Source of the DNA: Pelagadaptatus aseana
GTDB taxonomy: Bacteria; Pseudomonadota; Gammaproteobacteria; Pseudomonadales; Cellvibrionaceae
Direction: 5' to 3'
NCBI GenBank assembly: GCA_040365065.1
Contig: BAABNI010000006.1
Span: 1 to 64,000, forward strand
DNA: 64,000 nucleotides
Shown here: positions 1 to 8,746 of the stretch, piece after piece
Position numbering within the stretch: position 1 is the first letter of the stretch
Layout of the letters: the number at the start of each line of letters is the position of its first letter
Translations under genes and position numbers: made by a program
Notes under the pieces: generated by a model
Database searches by the model: none
Seen by the model: only the letters and a program-made list of their open reading frames with translations
What the model was told of the DNA's origin: nothing

Positions 1-1061
1 GATGCCAGTGAATTGGTTGAGATGGTGACGGATACGCCTTTGTGTATAAGCCCTGCTAAAACCTCAATTAAGTCATCAGACAATATCAAATAAGGGCTCT
101 GAATCAGTATCGACTCCTTGGCCGCCAATATGTCCGCTAGCAACCTGTCACTGGTGATGCTGCCCCCGCCCAAAGTAGAGAAATTATTTTTACCGGGGTG
201 ATCACTGATGAATTCGATATCCGCTACCGTGATTTTTCTCAGCGTTTCAGCAAAGGCTTCATCGTAACCATCAATAATTGCCCTGATCTCAGGCTCGAAA
301 TTCTCTGGGTCACTCGAATAGGCTCGCAACGCATGGTAGTGTGATTCGACATCCTTTGTCGAAATCTCCATATCAGCAAAGATATCGGATACAGGCATAG
401 CAAACTCACTACCCCAAAACTCATTAAAGTTCTCTGACATGGCCGCAACAGGACTACCAACAACTAATGCGTCCCTATCTCTAAAATTGTAGTGATGATC
501 GTAATCGAAGTACTCATCGGCCATATTACGGCCACCGGTGATCCCAACGACGCCATCAAAGATAGCGACCTTGTCATGCATACGCTGATTGATGCCGCGA
601 AAATCCTTGAGGATATTGAACATTCGTCCAGCAGCGTTAGTGCCTACGTTGTAATTGGGGTTATAAATTTTGATTTGAACATTGGGGTGCGCGTCGAGAA
701 CAAGTATGGTTTTATTCTCGGCATCGATTAATAAGTCGTCTACAAGGACTCGAACCTGAACACCTCTATCCGCCGCGCTCAGCAGAGCTTCTCCAGCCAA
801 TATCCCAATATTGTCCGTACTCCAAATAAAGTACTGAACATCAATACTCTTAGTGCTTTGGCTGGTCAGCCACGCGCGAGCCATCAGGGCATCTTCACCA
901 TATTCCAAAAGATGAACACCCGCCTTCTCTTCGAATTGATGGGTCAGACGGTCAAATGGGCTTGGAGAGAGTTCGGAGTCGGCCGCCAAGCAAACAGCAG
1001 AAATAGCAAAGAAAATGACCGCGAGAAGGCCCTTACGGCAACGTCCTTGTAGAGATGTCAT
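1..1061 (-). CDS. Secreted phospholipase D-family protein (3' end outside window)
   Basis: Reading frame open from ATG at 1061 to the left edge, so only the first 353 codons are seen. Residues 1-26 form a signal peptide (RCRK, hydrophobic core, cut near CLA-ADS). Residues 65-115 match the first half of a PLD fold, and the first HxKxxxxD motif is MHDKVAIFD (H162, K164, D169), followed by GITGGRN. The second motif lies beyond the window. The layout resembles YmdC/ClsC-type exported PLD proteins, which transfer or hydrolyse phosphatidyl groups; the exact substrate cannot be read. Its start lies inside the lipase gene (29-base overlap), so the two are probably co-translated. Confidence 0.85.
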   Translation of the reverse strand, partial: MTSLQGRCRKGLLAVIFFAISAVCLAADSELSPSPFDRLTHQFEEKAGVHLLEYGEDALMARAWLTSQSTKSIDVQYFIWSTDNIGILAGEALLSAADRGVQVRVLVDDLLIDAENKTILVLDAHPNVQIKIYNPNYNVGTNAAGRMFNILKDFRGINQRMHDKVAIFDGVVGITGGRNMADEYFDYDHHYNFRDRDALVVGSPVAAMSENFNEFWGSEFAMPVSDIFADMEISTKDVESHYHALRAYSSDPENFEPEIRAIIDGYDEAFAETLRKITVADIEFISDHPGKNNFSTLGGGSITSDRLLADILAAKESILIQSPYLILSDDLIEVLAGLIHKGVSVTISTNSLA

Positions 1062-1752
1062 TTTGAGTGCTCCAGTGTCCCTGTTCCAGATAGAGGATAA
1101 CGGCTTTAATTACTGATTCGTTATCCATCATCATCGCATGATTTACAGGCAAGACAAGATGCTCATTCATGCCGTCAATTTTGGTGCTTTCTATAGATAC
1201 CTTGCCATCATCCTCACCTGGAATGAGGCCGGACAGAATCCAATTGATACTTCTGTTGCCTGCAATTACGCCCAGATCGAAATTCACAGCGCCTAATTGG
1301 TTGGGAACGCTGGTTTTACTAGTGCCTAACTGAAGCCCCGCTTGGCCATTGATCCATTCAAAGCCATAAAAACCTTCCAGCTCGTCTACCACTTCGGAGC
1401 CTTTGTTAGGAGGGCCTAACATAACGACTCGCTTCAGATTGGGGATGTGATTTAGGCTGGCATACTGGCGAACCAAAATGCCGCCCAACGAATGGGTTAC
1501 GAAGTTGATATCCGAACCTTCCGGGCAGTGTTCCAAGGCCGGATCAATTGCAATCGGAGCCAACTCTTCGATTGGATAATCCCTGGAGGGGTAACCCTGG
1601 TTAACGGTTATGTACCCTTCTTGGCGCAAAGCCTGTTCTAGCTGATTCAGGGAAGCTGGTGATCGCAAGAGTCCGTGCAGAAGAATCACACAGGAAGCCT
1701 TCGCCCCTGCAGTAATAAAGAGCAGAGACAAAAGGGGATATACACGGATCAA
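1033..1752 (-). CDS. Small exported alpha/beta-hydrolase lipase
   Basis: 239 residues. An N-terminal hydrophobic stretch (residues 1-20) looks like a signal peptide. Residues 21-27 (CVILLHG) give the strand and oxyanion-hole HG, and FVTHSLGG (Ser88) is the nucleophile elbow in the T-H-S-L-G form common in triacylglycerol lipases and phospholipase-like esterases. A histidine near residue 210 (PVNHAMM) is the likely catalytic His. The start is TTG at 1752, overlapping the TGA of the acyltransferase gene, and the 3' end overlaps the PLD gene. This points to one translationally coupled lipid-active operon. The lipid substrate is unknown. Confidence 0.8.
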   Translation of the reverse strand: MIRVYPLLSLLFITAGAKASCVILLHGLLRSPASLNQLEQALRQEGYITVNQGYPSRDYPIEELAPIAIDPALEHCPEGSDINFVTHSLGGILVRQYASLNHIPNLKRVVMLGPPNKGSEVVDELEGFYGFEWINGQAGLQLGTSKTSVPNQLGAVNFDLGVIAGNRSINWILSGLIPGEDDGKVSIESTKIDGMNEHLVLPVNHAMMMDNESVIKAVILYLEQGHWSTQNDISTRTLP

Positions 1753-3086
1753 CTTTCAGCAGCCTGGATTGAAGAGTTTTGGGATTTAGGCAGTAATCGA
1801 ATACCACAGGTTAAACACCCTGCGATCAAGAGAATAATCGCTGACCAGGCAAAGATGGATGTTGGATCCCCATTGAAGCCTTTTAGAGATGCTAAGGCGA
1901 TTCCCAATCCTGACAAGCAAGCACCAAAGACCAATCGGAATGTTGAAAGTGTCGGCCCATCAGGTTTTGGTAGGCGCTCCAAAAACGACAAACCCAAAGC
2001 CAACGGAATCAAGAAGGCGGCCAAAACACCAATCCACAGAGGTCTACTGAGCCACCATCCTTCGGAGCCTGCAACCAAATTCATACCAAAGCCATCACTC
2101 AAATAAGACGCACCAAAGGCCAAAATCAAGATTGTCATGTGCCATAAATAAACGGTCATGATCATGGAGTTAACTAGCACAGTGAGCGACCAAGCTGTTC
2201 GGCCAGCTAAGAGCTTTTGCATGGGCTTTTGAATCGCGTGAAGCAAACCAAATTGAGCGATACCGAGAATGATCAAAGACACCTTGGGCGGCAACGAATT
2301 ACTGACCGCTTTATCGGGTGAGCCTGCCATGGCCAGCGGGTATGGACCATTAAAAATGATGTAGCCCAAGATCCCGATAGCCGCTATGGCGATTGCCAAC
2401 ATCACAACGGGCTTACCCAACTTGCCGTCGAACCAGGCAAAACCAAGATGATGGACAGCCAGCCACACCCAGAAGTAGTTACTCCAGCTTGGCCACTTGA
2501 TATCAAATTGAAAGAACAGCACATCCATTACTATGGCAAGGCCGATGAACACAGCCAAGGATGCCCAGCCGTAACGACGCCAAAACGCGTAACTGGCAGG
2601 AGCCAAGAGAACAATCATCGTATAGATGGCCAAAAACCAAGTAGGCACCAAGGCTGCTTTAGAGGCAAAGGTGATGGTTTCCGGTTGAGCGCCAACGATG
2701 TACATTATTACTGAAAGCAAAGCCCAAACGACCACCAACAACAGTAGTGGGGTCAACAAACGATGCAGTCGCCCAGATAGCCATTCACCGTATCTCTGAT
2801 TTTTAGCTTTTGCACTTTCGATGGATATCGCATTGGAGTAACCGCCGACGATAAAGAAGATAGGCATAACCTGAAACAACCAGGTTAACCATTGGGTAGC
2901 GGGTATGGCGCTGAGTACATCAACGGGGACTAGTGCCCCAGTACTTTCATCAAATACGGCCGTAGCAATGAGCCAATGCCCAATAATCACAAAAAAGATT
3001 GATAGTGCTCTTAAGAAATCGACGTATCGATTACGATCAGCGGGCGTCTTATCCGCCATGGATTGAGCGGTAGTCCATATGCTCAT
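1749..3086 (-). CDS. Acyltransferase-3 family membrane protein
   Basis: 445 residues with about ten membrane segments. The N-terminal signature RNRYVDFLRALSIFFVIIGH, with its conserved Arg and His, is that of acyltransferase 3 / OafA-YrhL proteins, which move acyl groups across or onto envelope polymers, sugars or lipids. ATG at 3086 was chosen because GGAGG lies 5 bases upstream (3092-3096); a TTG 12 bases earlier would sit on that ribosome site. First gene of the leftward operon with the lipase and PLD protein, which suggests envelope lipid or polysaccharide modification. The substrate is not determinable. Confidence 0.85.
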   Translation of the reverse strand: MSIWTTAQSMADKTPADRNRYVDFLRALSIFFVIIGHWLIATAVFDESTGALVPVDVLSAIPATQWLTWLFQVMPIFFIVGGYSNAISIESAKAKNQRYGEWLSGRLHRLLTPLLLLVVVWALLSVIMYIVGAQPETITFASKAALVPTWFLAIYTMIVLLAPASYAFWRRYGWASLAVFIGLAIVMDVLFFQFDIKWPSWSNYFWVWLAVHHLGFAWFDGKLGKPVVMLAIAIAAIGILGYIIFNGPYPLAMAGSPDKAVSNSLPPKVSLIILGIAQFGLLHAIQKPMQKLLAGRTAWSLTVLVNSMIMTVYLWHMTILILAFGASYLSDGFGMNLVAGSEGWWLSRPLWIGVLAAFLIPLALGLSFLERLPKPDGPTLSTFRLVFGACLSGLGIALASLKGFNGDPTSIFAWSAIILLIAGCLTCGIRLLPKSQNSSIQAAES

Positions 3087-3305
3087 TGTGTCCTCCAAAA
3101 TTGTGATAACCCAGTCGGTGAATGGTGGTTTCCTTACTGAGCGGCCAAGTTTCTTAACAGTACCACATGTGTGAAGTGCGTCGCCCAGCAGTCAAATTTA
3201 CAACTCAAACATATCGATTCGGCCACAAATGATGCAACCATTAATCAAAATAGGCTATATTTCTGGCCCACAGGCATCAAAAATTAAGCCTTTTGTGAGG
3301 AATGA

Positions 3306-4058
3306 ATGGCTCAAGCAGCAGCACTACTAGGAACCTTAAAAAGGGAATTTAAGGCCCTCGGCATCACTTATAAGCAGATTGCCTCTCAACTGGATTTATC
3401 AGAGAACAGCATTAAGCGCCTATTTTCAGAGCAGAACACCTCCTTGGATAGGCTTGAGCAGTTGTGTGACATTGCCGGAATCAGCTTCACGGAGCTGGTG
3501 AAGAAAATGGAGCTCTCCCAAAGCAAGGTAGAGCAGCTGACTGTTGAGCAAGAAAAGACCATCGTCAGTGACCCTAAATTGCTGCTGGCCAGTATTTGTG
3601 TCCTTCATTACTGGTCATTCGATGATATCGTCAGTACCTACAAGATCAGTAAAACGGAATGTATACAGCTGATGGCTCAGTTAGATCGGCTGAAACTGAT
3701 CGAACTGTTACCTCTTAACCGCATTCGCTTAAATGTCACGAGTAATTTCAGGTGGCGGGACGATGGCCCTGTTCAAAAGTATTTCCGAACAGAGGTACAG
3801 CAGGATTTCTTCCGCTCAAGCTTCACCAATGCGGGTGAGAAGCTCTCCTTCATGAGCGGTATGCTTTCACGCGAATCTCATAAACGCATTGAGAAGAAAA
3901 TGGAGAACCTAGTCAGCGAGTTCAACGAACTTCAAACCGAGGACTCCAATCTCCCTCTAGATGATCGTTTTGGTAGCAGCCTTGTTCTTGCCATTCGCGC
4001 CTGGGAATTCAGTGTATTCAAAGAACTCCGGCGGGAGCCGAACGACAAAATCTTCTAA
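3306..4058 (+). CDS. XRE-type helix-turn-helix transcriptional regulator
   Basis: 250 residues. Residues 1-70 form a Cro/C1-type HTH (TYKQIASQLDLSENSIKRLF is the helix-turn-helix; LDRLEQLCDIAGISFTELV follows). Residues 100-145 look like a second, winged-helix-like element (FDDIVSTYKISKTECIQLM). The C-terminal half is helical with no recognised ligand domain. GTGAGGA precedes the ATG. Its stop codon overlaps the stop of the pspA-like gene tail to tail. It is divergent from the acyltransferase-lipase-PLD operon with about 220 bases between, so that operon is a plausible target; this is inference. Confidence 0.75.
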   Translation: MAQAAALLGTLKREFKALGITYKQIASQLDLSENSIKRLFSEQNTSLDRLEQLCDIAGISFTELVKKMELSQSKVEQLTVEQEKTIVSDPKLLLASICVLHYWSFDDIVSTYKISKTECIQLMAQLDRLKLIELLPLNRIRLNVTSNFRWRDDGPVQKYFRTEVQQDFFRSSFTNAGEKLSFMSGMLSRESHKRIEKKMENLVSEFNELQTEDSNLPLDDRFGSSLVLAIRAWEFSVFKELRREPNDKIF

Positions 4059-4741
4059 GTCTGACCCGCCTCAATCTTAAGCCTCTTATGGATTTGCTGG
4101 ATACGAATCTGGTGATCACTCTGATCCACCGCTTCCAATCGGGCATCAAGGCTTTTACCTTCAAGTCTTGATGACATCTCCCCCCAGGCTTCGTCACAGT
4201 CTTCCTTGTACTCTTGAACGCCTACAAGCCTTGCATGAGTTTCTTTGAGCTGGCTAAAGTGCTGCGTCAATCCCACCTGCTTGGGCAGACTATGACCATT
4301 GATATGCAGGGCACGGGCGACTCTTAGCTCACGTCGATAGTTGGCAACTTCCAGAACGGCTTTATTCAAGGTGCCCTCTAACTTGAGAATTCGCCTCTCA
4401 ATACCTGAGCAAGATTGAGCCAATTTTTCGAGAATCATCTCCTGATCCGCAATTTCCCGGACAACATCTTCAAGCAGGTCAGAGCTTTCTTCATCTGAGA
4501 TTAATCGTCGCGCCTGCCCTTCTCGCTTTTGAATCAGCGCTTTCACGGTATCTGACTCACGAGCCAACTGTGATTTTGATGCCAGGAGCTCCGCCAGAGT
4601 CGTTTTGTGCATCAATATCGAACGCTCGATATCAACTATCTCCTGCTCCATAATTGTATGCCCATTCTTATCGATTATAACTTCAGCAGTCTCACGTACT
4701 GTGCCGCGAGTTATCGTTCCAAGCTTTTGGAGGATATTCAT
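4055..4741 (-). CDS. PspA/IM30-family membrane-stress protein
   Basis: 228 residues, almost entirely helical and coiled coil with many charged heptads, beginning with the amphipathic helix MNILQKLGTITRGTVRETAE typical of PspA/IM30/Vipp1. PspA proteins bind stressed inner membranes as large oligomers, and in enterobacteria also bind the enhancer-binding protein PspF; no pspF or pspBC is nearby. It follows the YiaA-like gene with a one-base TAATG overlap, so the two form an operon. It probably guards membrane integrity together with that small membrane protein. Confidence 0.8.
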   Translation of the reverse strand: MNILQKLGTITRGTVRETAEVIIDKNGHTIMEQEIVDIERSILMHKTTLAELLASKSQLARESDTVKALIQKREGQARRLISDEESSDLLEDVVREIADQEMILEKLAQSCSGIERRILKLEGTLNKAVLEVANYRRELRVARALHINGHSLPKQVGLTQHFSQLKETHARLVGVQEYKEDCDEAWGEMSSRLEGKSLDARLEAVDQSDHQIRIQQIHKRLKIEAGQT

Positions 4742-5016
4742 TATTTATCCCCCAACTCATTAATCATCTTGCTGGTTCTGGCCTCACTAACCTTATTGAT
4801 CAGCCGATTTGACTCGTGCTCATCGCGCATGGTTTTAGCCAAAGTGATTGTTGAGCTGATTAGAAACAGGGAGCAAAGGGAGAAGTAGCCCTTTATCAAC
4901 AGATCCGCAGGCATAAAGACAATACCAAGCGCGACCGCAACCAATGAAACTCCAAAACTCGCCTTAACAAAGAACATCCAGCCTGATGAATTACTTTGAA
5001 TATCGTAGGGATCCAT
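4741..5016 (-). CDS. YiaA/YiaB-family two-helix inner membrane protein
   Basis: 91 residues. The pattern FFVKASFGVSLVAVALGI, then KGYFSLCSLFLISSTITLAKT and RDEHE, is that of the YiaAB two-helix domain: two membrane segments (about residues 16-36 and 42-60) and a charged cytoplasmic tail. The function of the family is not established. Coupled to the pspA-like gene, which suggests an envelope-stress role. It is the promoter-proximal gene; the sequence upstream (5017-5200) is AT-rich. I found no convincing sigma-54 promoter, unlike classical psp operons. Confidence 0.75.
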   Translation of the reverse strand: MDPYDIQSNSSGWMFFVKASFGVSLVAVALGIVFMPADLLIKGYFSLCSLFLISSTITLAKTMRDEHESNRLINKVSEARTSKMINELGDK

Positions 5017-5524
5017 AACCGTCTCCTCAATGAATGTGAGGCAAGGTTAAATAAAATGGACAGAAGCTCAATTCAACTAACGATAGTCCAAGATTTTAGA
5101 CCTTCAGGCATTATTTTTTTGAACTATTAAGACCCAATTAACAAAAACACTGAGATGAATGAGCCGGCTTGGAACTTGCCCATATTTTAGACAGCATGAT
5201 CTTTTTGTTGAATTAAGTGCCATCAGTCCTAACTTTTGAAAGCTGTTTATGACACTCTGCCTGATCTTTTCAATAGTCGTTTATGTCAATTTTATCTTCT
5301 ACTGTAAAACACTGTATTTTGAAAATATATTGAAAAAATAGTGAAAATAACTACAGCAACTCCGATAACTATCTGATTTTTAATTAATTACTGTTAATTC
5401 CAGATTAAACCCGATGCTCTCCCCCAGACGTCGGGTTTTTTTATTTCTATTCAATCGCTTACATGAACTTTTTGATGACCCGAGGGACTAAAAGAGTTCA
5501 TTCAATCGCCTCAGAATAGAAATC
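5017..5524. other. 508-base AT-rich intergenic region
   Basis: No protein-coding frame is visible. It should hold the leftward promoter of the YiaA-PspA operon and the rightward promoter of the SdiA-regulated-like gene. A rightward terminator at 5407-5442 follows no rightward gene, so a small RNA in about 5200-5440 is possible. No sigma-54 (GG-N10-GC) or strong sigma-70 pair could be fixed by eye. Confidence 0.5.
5407..5442 (+). terminator. Orphan rho-independent terminator
   Basis: Arms AAACCCGA (5407-5414) and TCGGGTTT (5431-5438) enclose a 16-base loop and run into a seven-T tract. It reads rightward, but no rightward gene precedes it for more than 1.3 kb. It may end a small RNA or protect the downstream gene from read-through. 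Confidence 0.7.
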
Positions 5525-6448
5525 GTGTCTGCATCAATCATTAATCCGATCAAAAATATGACCCTGCTGGGGAAATCCATTGCTGTAGCTGGGGTACTTC
5601 TGGCAGGCCAAACTGCCCTTCACACCTGGGATATTGAAGACCGATTTTCTATGACCTGGCGCGAATGGTTCACACCAGCCAATGTGAAAAAAGAATCCGT
5701 CTGGCTCAACAACTATCAGCTCGAAGCTATGGCTGAAATCCCTGAAGTGCAAGATAACCTTTCCGGACTCACCTACAACCCAGAGACCGCCAGCTTCTGG
5801 GCAATATTGAACAGCCCACAGCGTTTGCTTGAACTGGATGAGAACTATCAGATTGTTCGGACAGTTACGTTAAAAAACTTTACTGATACCGAGGCACTGA
5901 GTTTTGCCGGAAATGGCCAAATGGTGATCGCCGATGAGCGAGATCAATCCATTGTCATTGCCGTTATTGATGATTACACCACTGAGCTGGACAAACACGA
6001 ACTAAAAAGAGTCACCCTGAATACCGGAGGTGGCAACAATAAGGGGTTTGAAGGGATTGCGGTCAATAGCCGCGATGACATTATTTATGTGGTTCGTGAA
6101 CGGGACCCCATGCGGCTGCTGACGGTCCATGGTCTACTGCAAGATGGCTCGGCACTTCGCATTGAAGAGCACCCGGAGATAAATGTAAACAAATTGCCCA
6201 TTGATGACTTGTCTGGATTGTTTCTGGATGACATCACTGGAAACCTGTTATTGCTCAGCGATGAGTCGATGGTTTTGGCTGAAGTCACACCAGATGGCAA
6301 AACCATAAGCTATCTGGAGTTGGACTCGGGATTTCATGGCTTGACCACAGCGGTTCCACAGGCTGAAGGAATAGCGATTGGGCCCGATCGCAGTATTCAT
6401 ATAGTCAGCGAGCCCAATCTTATCTATCGCTTCGAGAGAAAGCTGTAA
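5525..6448 (+). CDS. SdiA-regulated family (YjiK-like) protein
   Basis: 307 residues. An N-terminal hydrophobic segment (about 14-32) anchors or exports a beta-propeller-like domain: DNLSGLTYNPETASFWAILN, then FEGIAVN and LSGLFLD repeats and AEGIAIGPDRSIHIVSEPN, which match the SdiA-regulated (YjiK) family. The biochemical role is unknown; related propellers bind calcium or small ligands in the periplasm. The start is GTG at 5525 with a weak ribosome site; ATG at 5558 is an alternative but would clip the stretch before the hydrophobic segment. Stands alone, convergent with the serine hydrolase. Confidence 0.75.
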   Translation: MSASIINPIKNMTLLGKSIAVAGVLLAGQTALHTWDIEDRFSMTWREWFTPANVKKESVWLNNYQLEAMAEIPEVQDNLSGLTYNPETASFWAILNSPQRLLELDENYQIVRTVTLKNFTDTEALSFAGNGQMVIADERDQSIVIAVIDDYTTELDKHELKRVTLNTGGGNNKGFEGIAVNSRDDIIYVVRERDPMRLLTVHGLLQDGSALRIEEHPEINVNKLPIDDLSGLFLDDITGNLLLLSDESMVLAEVTPDGKTISYLELDSGFHGLTTAVPQAEGIAIGPDRSIHIVSEPNLIYRFERKL

Positions 6449-6455
6449 TCAGGGT

Positions 6456-7808
6456 TTAAGGTATGGCATTGAGTATCTCGGCAATATTATCGTTGGTTGG
6501 ATAACTGCCCTCAGTCCAGCCAAGGCGAACAATCACAGCCTGTTTTGACGGGATTATCATAACCACCTGCTTGCGGTTGCCCAGTGCCGCATAGCTGTCT
6601 TCAGGGAGATCAGGCCAGCGAAGTTGTTGGCCGCCTTGGTTCAACCAGAACTGATATCCATAACGCTGATCATTCTTTGAACGGTTAGGTTCAACTGCCC
6701 GCTTCACCCAATCCTTAGCAATAATCCTCTGGTCATTTAAACTGCCCCCGGCCAACATTAATTGCCCCATCCGAGCCCAGTCCCGGGCACTGGCATAAAC
6801 GTAAGAGCTGCCGACATGAACGCCACTGGAGTCCAGTTCCATGGTGGTGTCTGCCATGGCGAGGGGTTGAAGCAGTCGCATGTGCAGGTAATTGATGGTT
6901 GTTTGGGTGTCCTCACCCAAACGATCGTGAATCAACCTTGATAACAGATTGCTGGTCCCAGACGAATAGGACCAATGTGTGCCCGGGGTAAATTCTGCTG
7001 CTGATTGCAGTGCATAATCAGAAGCGCTGTGGGCGGCGAACAGCATATTGGTTGCGTCCGCTCCGGGTTGGTAATCTTCCTTAAAATTGAGTCCGGAAGT
7101 CATGGTCATCAGGCTCCGGAGCGTAATCTGCTCTCTTTTGTCACCTTGCCAGGCGGCAAAGAGATTGGTTTCATCCGTAAGTATCTTCTGGTCGGCTTCG
7201 AGTGTGGCAATGGTTATGGCAGCAATGCTTTTGGCCATCGACCACCCCAGTAACTGGGTTTTATTGGTGATGTCCTGACCGTAGGACTCAGCCACCAGCC
7301 TTTCTTTATGGATAAGCGCCAAGGCTCGTGTATTAAGGCCCTGTTGGTTATCTCGGATCAAAATCTGATCCAGCAATTGTTGCAAATCCGTATCAATATC
7401 GGGTGTTGAATTACCCCGAGGCCAAGCTGATGGCAAATCCTGAACCGATGGCACGGTCAGGTTGTCCAAATGAGCGGTGTCGCCAATATTAAGACTGCAT
7501 CCAATGCCCTTGCGATATTGGGCTTTTGTGGTTTTTAAACCCAAAAGAGAGGCACTGGCTTGTTGCCGTTGGTCGTCATAGTTCAATGACAGCAACGCCA
7601 ACAACGGCGAGTAAGAAAGCAGATCTGCTCGAGCACGATCGACTGTGAAACCGGAGACGTAGCGAGCGGAACAAGCCAGTTTGGCACCCATGCCAGTCAT
7701 CATGGCTGGAGCAGATGACAGATAGGTTTTTGCTGTCGGATTGAGCTGCACAGTGGCGGTCAATAGCAACAGAGCAATGAGGCCGACGACGGTCAGACGC
7801 TTAAACAT
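6456..7808 (-). CDS. Serine hydrolase, class C beta-lactamase-like
   Basis: 450 residues with an N-terminal signal anchor (residues 5-22). The serine beta-lactamase/penicillin-binding fold starts near residue 140: S190-M-A-K193 is the SxxK motif and Y281-S-S283 takes the place of YxN. The C-terminal RYGYQFWLNQGG and VVMIIPSKQAVIVRLGW segments are usual in EstB/6-aminohexanoate-dimer hydrolase-like members. These are mainly periplasmic esterases or peptidases, and resistance is not implied. The first 120 residues are not recognised. It is divergent from the BI-1 gene. Confidence 0.85.
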   Translation of the reverse strand: MFKRLTVVGLIALLLLTATVQLNPTAKTYLSSAPAMMTGMGAKLACSARYVSGFTVDRARADLLSYSPLLALLSLNYDDQRQQASASLLGLKTTKAQYRKGIGCSLNIGDTAHLDNLTVPSVQDLPSAWPRGNSTPDIDTDLQQLLDQILIRDNQQGLNTRALALIHKERLVAESYGQDITNKTQLLGWSMAKSIAAITIATLEADQKILTDETNLFAAWQGDKREQITLRSLMTMTSGLNFKEDYQPGADATNMLFAAHSASDYALQSAAEFTPGTHWSYSSGTSNLLSRLIHDRLGEDTQTTINYLHMRLLQPLAMADTTMELDSSGVHVGSSYVYASARDWARMGQLMLAGGSLNDQRIIAKDWVKRAVEPNRSKNDQRYGYQFWLNQGGQQLRWPDLPEDSYAALGNRKQVVMIIPSKQAVIVRLGWTEGSYPTNDNIAEILNAIP

Positions 7809-7963
7809 GATTTTCCTTATTTTTATGGGGTTATATTCTGGGGATTAAGGTACCAATACCCCTTGAAAAACAAAAGGTTAAGCCTCATAAAAAGACTTTT
7901 ACCGGGCCCTTTTTCTATGGTAAAAATGGAGCCAACAAACATCCAAGCATAATGGAGAATGAA

Positions 7964-8647
7964 ATGCAGGAAATTTACACTCAGAGCCAGGAACAACAGG
8001 CTGTCGTATCCACAAACAAGGTATTGAAAAATACCTACATGTTGCTGGCCATGACCATGGCAGTCAGTGCGGTTGCCTGTGGTATTTCCATGGCCATGAA
8101 CCTTGGGCACGGTGTGGCCTTAATTATGAATCTGGTAGCCATTGCATTGGTGTGGTTTGTACTGCCTAAAACCGCCAATTCCGCCAGCGGTATTTATGTA
8201 GTGTTCGCCTTTACCGCGTTACTGGGCGCTTCTTTGGGGCCAACCATCAATTACTATCTGCAAACTGCCAACGGCTCGCAGATCATCTTTCAGGCATTGG
8301 CCGGCACGGCGATGGTATTCTTTGCTCTGTCTGGCTACGTACTGACCACCAAAAAAGACTTCAGCTTTATGCGGGGCTTTTTGATGACCGGTTTGATTGT
8401 GGTGTTGCTGGCAGCAGTGGCCATGATCGTTGCGGGTTTCTTCGGTGTGCATATGCCAATGGCTCAGCTGGCACTCAGTGGTGCGATTGTTCTGCTGATG
8501 TCCGGTTTCATCCTGTACGACACCAGCCGCATTGTGAATGGTGGCGAGACCAACTACGTTATGGCCACCGTTTCTCTGTACCTGAACATTTACAATCTGT
8601 TTGTTAGTCTGCTGCACATTCTGGGTGCGGTCAGTGGTGACGACTAA
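7964..8647 (+). CDS. Bax inhibitor-1 / YccA family membrane protein
   Basis: 227 residues, seven membrane helices, starting STNKVLKNTYMLLAMTMAVSA as in YccA. The C-terminal helices contain SGFILYDTSRIVNGG and VSLYLNIYNLF with the conserved Asp residues of BI-1 calcium/proton channels. E. coli YccA modulates the FtsH protease. ATG at 7964 was preferred over ATG at 7952 because GGAG (7954-7957) lies 6 bases before it and the length then matches the family. Followed by a terminator and then tusDCB, the arrangement remembered from Pseudomonas. Confidence 0.9.
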   Translation: MQEIYTQSQEQQAVVSTNKVLKNTYMLLAMTMAVSAVACGISMAMNLGHGVALIMNLVAIALVWFVLPKTANSASGIYVVFAFTALLGASLGPTINYYLQTANGSQIIFQALAGTAMVFFALSGYVLTTKKDFSFMRGFLMTGLIVVLLAAVAMIVAGFFGVHMPMAQLALSGAIVLLMSGFILYDTSRIVNGGETNYVMATVSLYLNIYNLFVSLLHILGAVSGDD

Positions 8648-8673
8648 AACGAGTATTACTCACTGATTAAACG

Positions 8674-8701
8674 AAGCCTCGCTTTCGCGGGGCTTTTTTT
8701 T
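8674..8701 (+). terminator. Terminator of the BI-1 gene
   Basis: AAGCCTCGC and GCGGGGCTT (one G-T pair) form a hairpin with loop TTTC, followed by eight T residues, 26 bases after the BI-1 stop. Confidence 0.85.
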
Positions 8702-8746
8702 GCCTGTATACTTCACCACTTTCCAACACCCTACCCGGTAATCACT

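Noticed and set aside
1..1061. Thought at first to be a broken gene because short frames appear on both strands
   Set aside because: One leftward frame is open without a stop from 1061 to the window edge and encodes a normal PLD N-terminal half. It is cut by the window, not mutated.
5017..5524. A sigma-54 promoter for the YiaA-PspA operon
   Set aside because: A GTGCCA near 5217 lacks the matching GC element at the right distance on the minus strand.
6456..7808. A beta-lactamase resistance gene
   Set aside because: The YxN motif is Y-S-S and the layout fits esterase-type serine hydrolases; resistance cannot be claimed.
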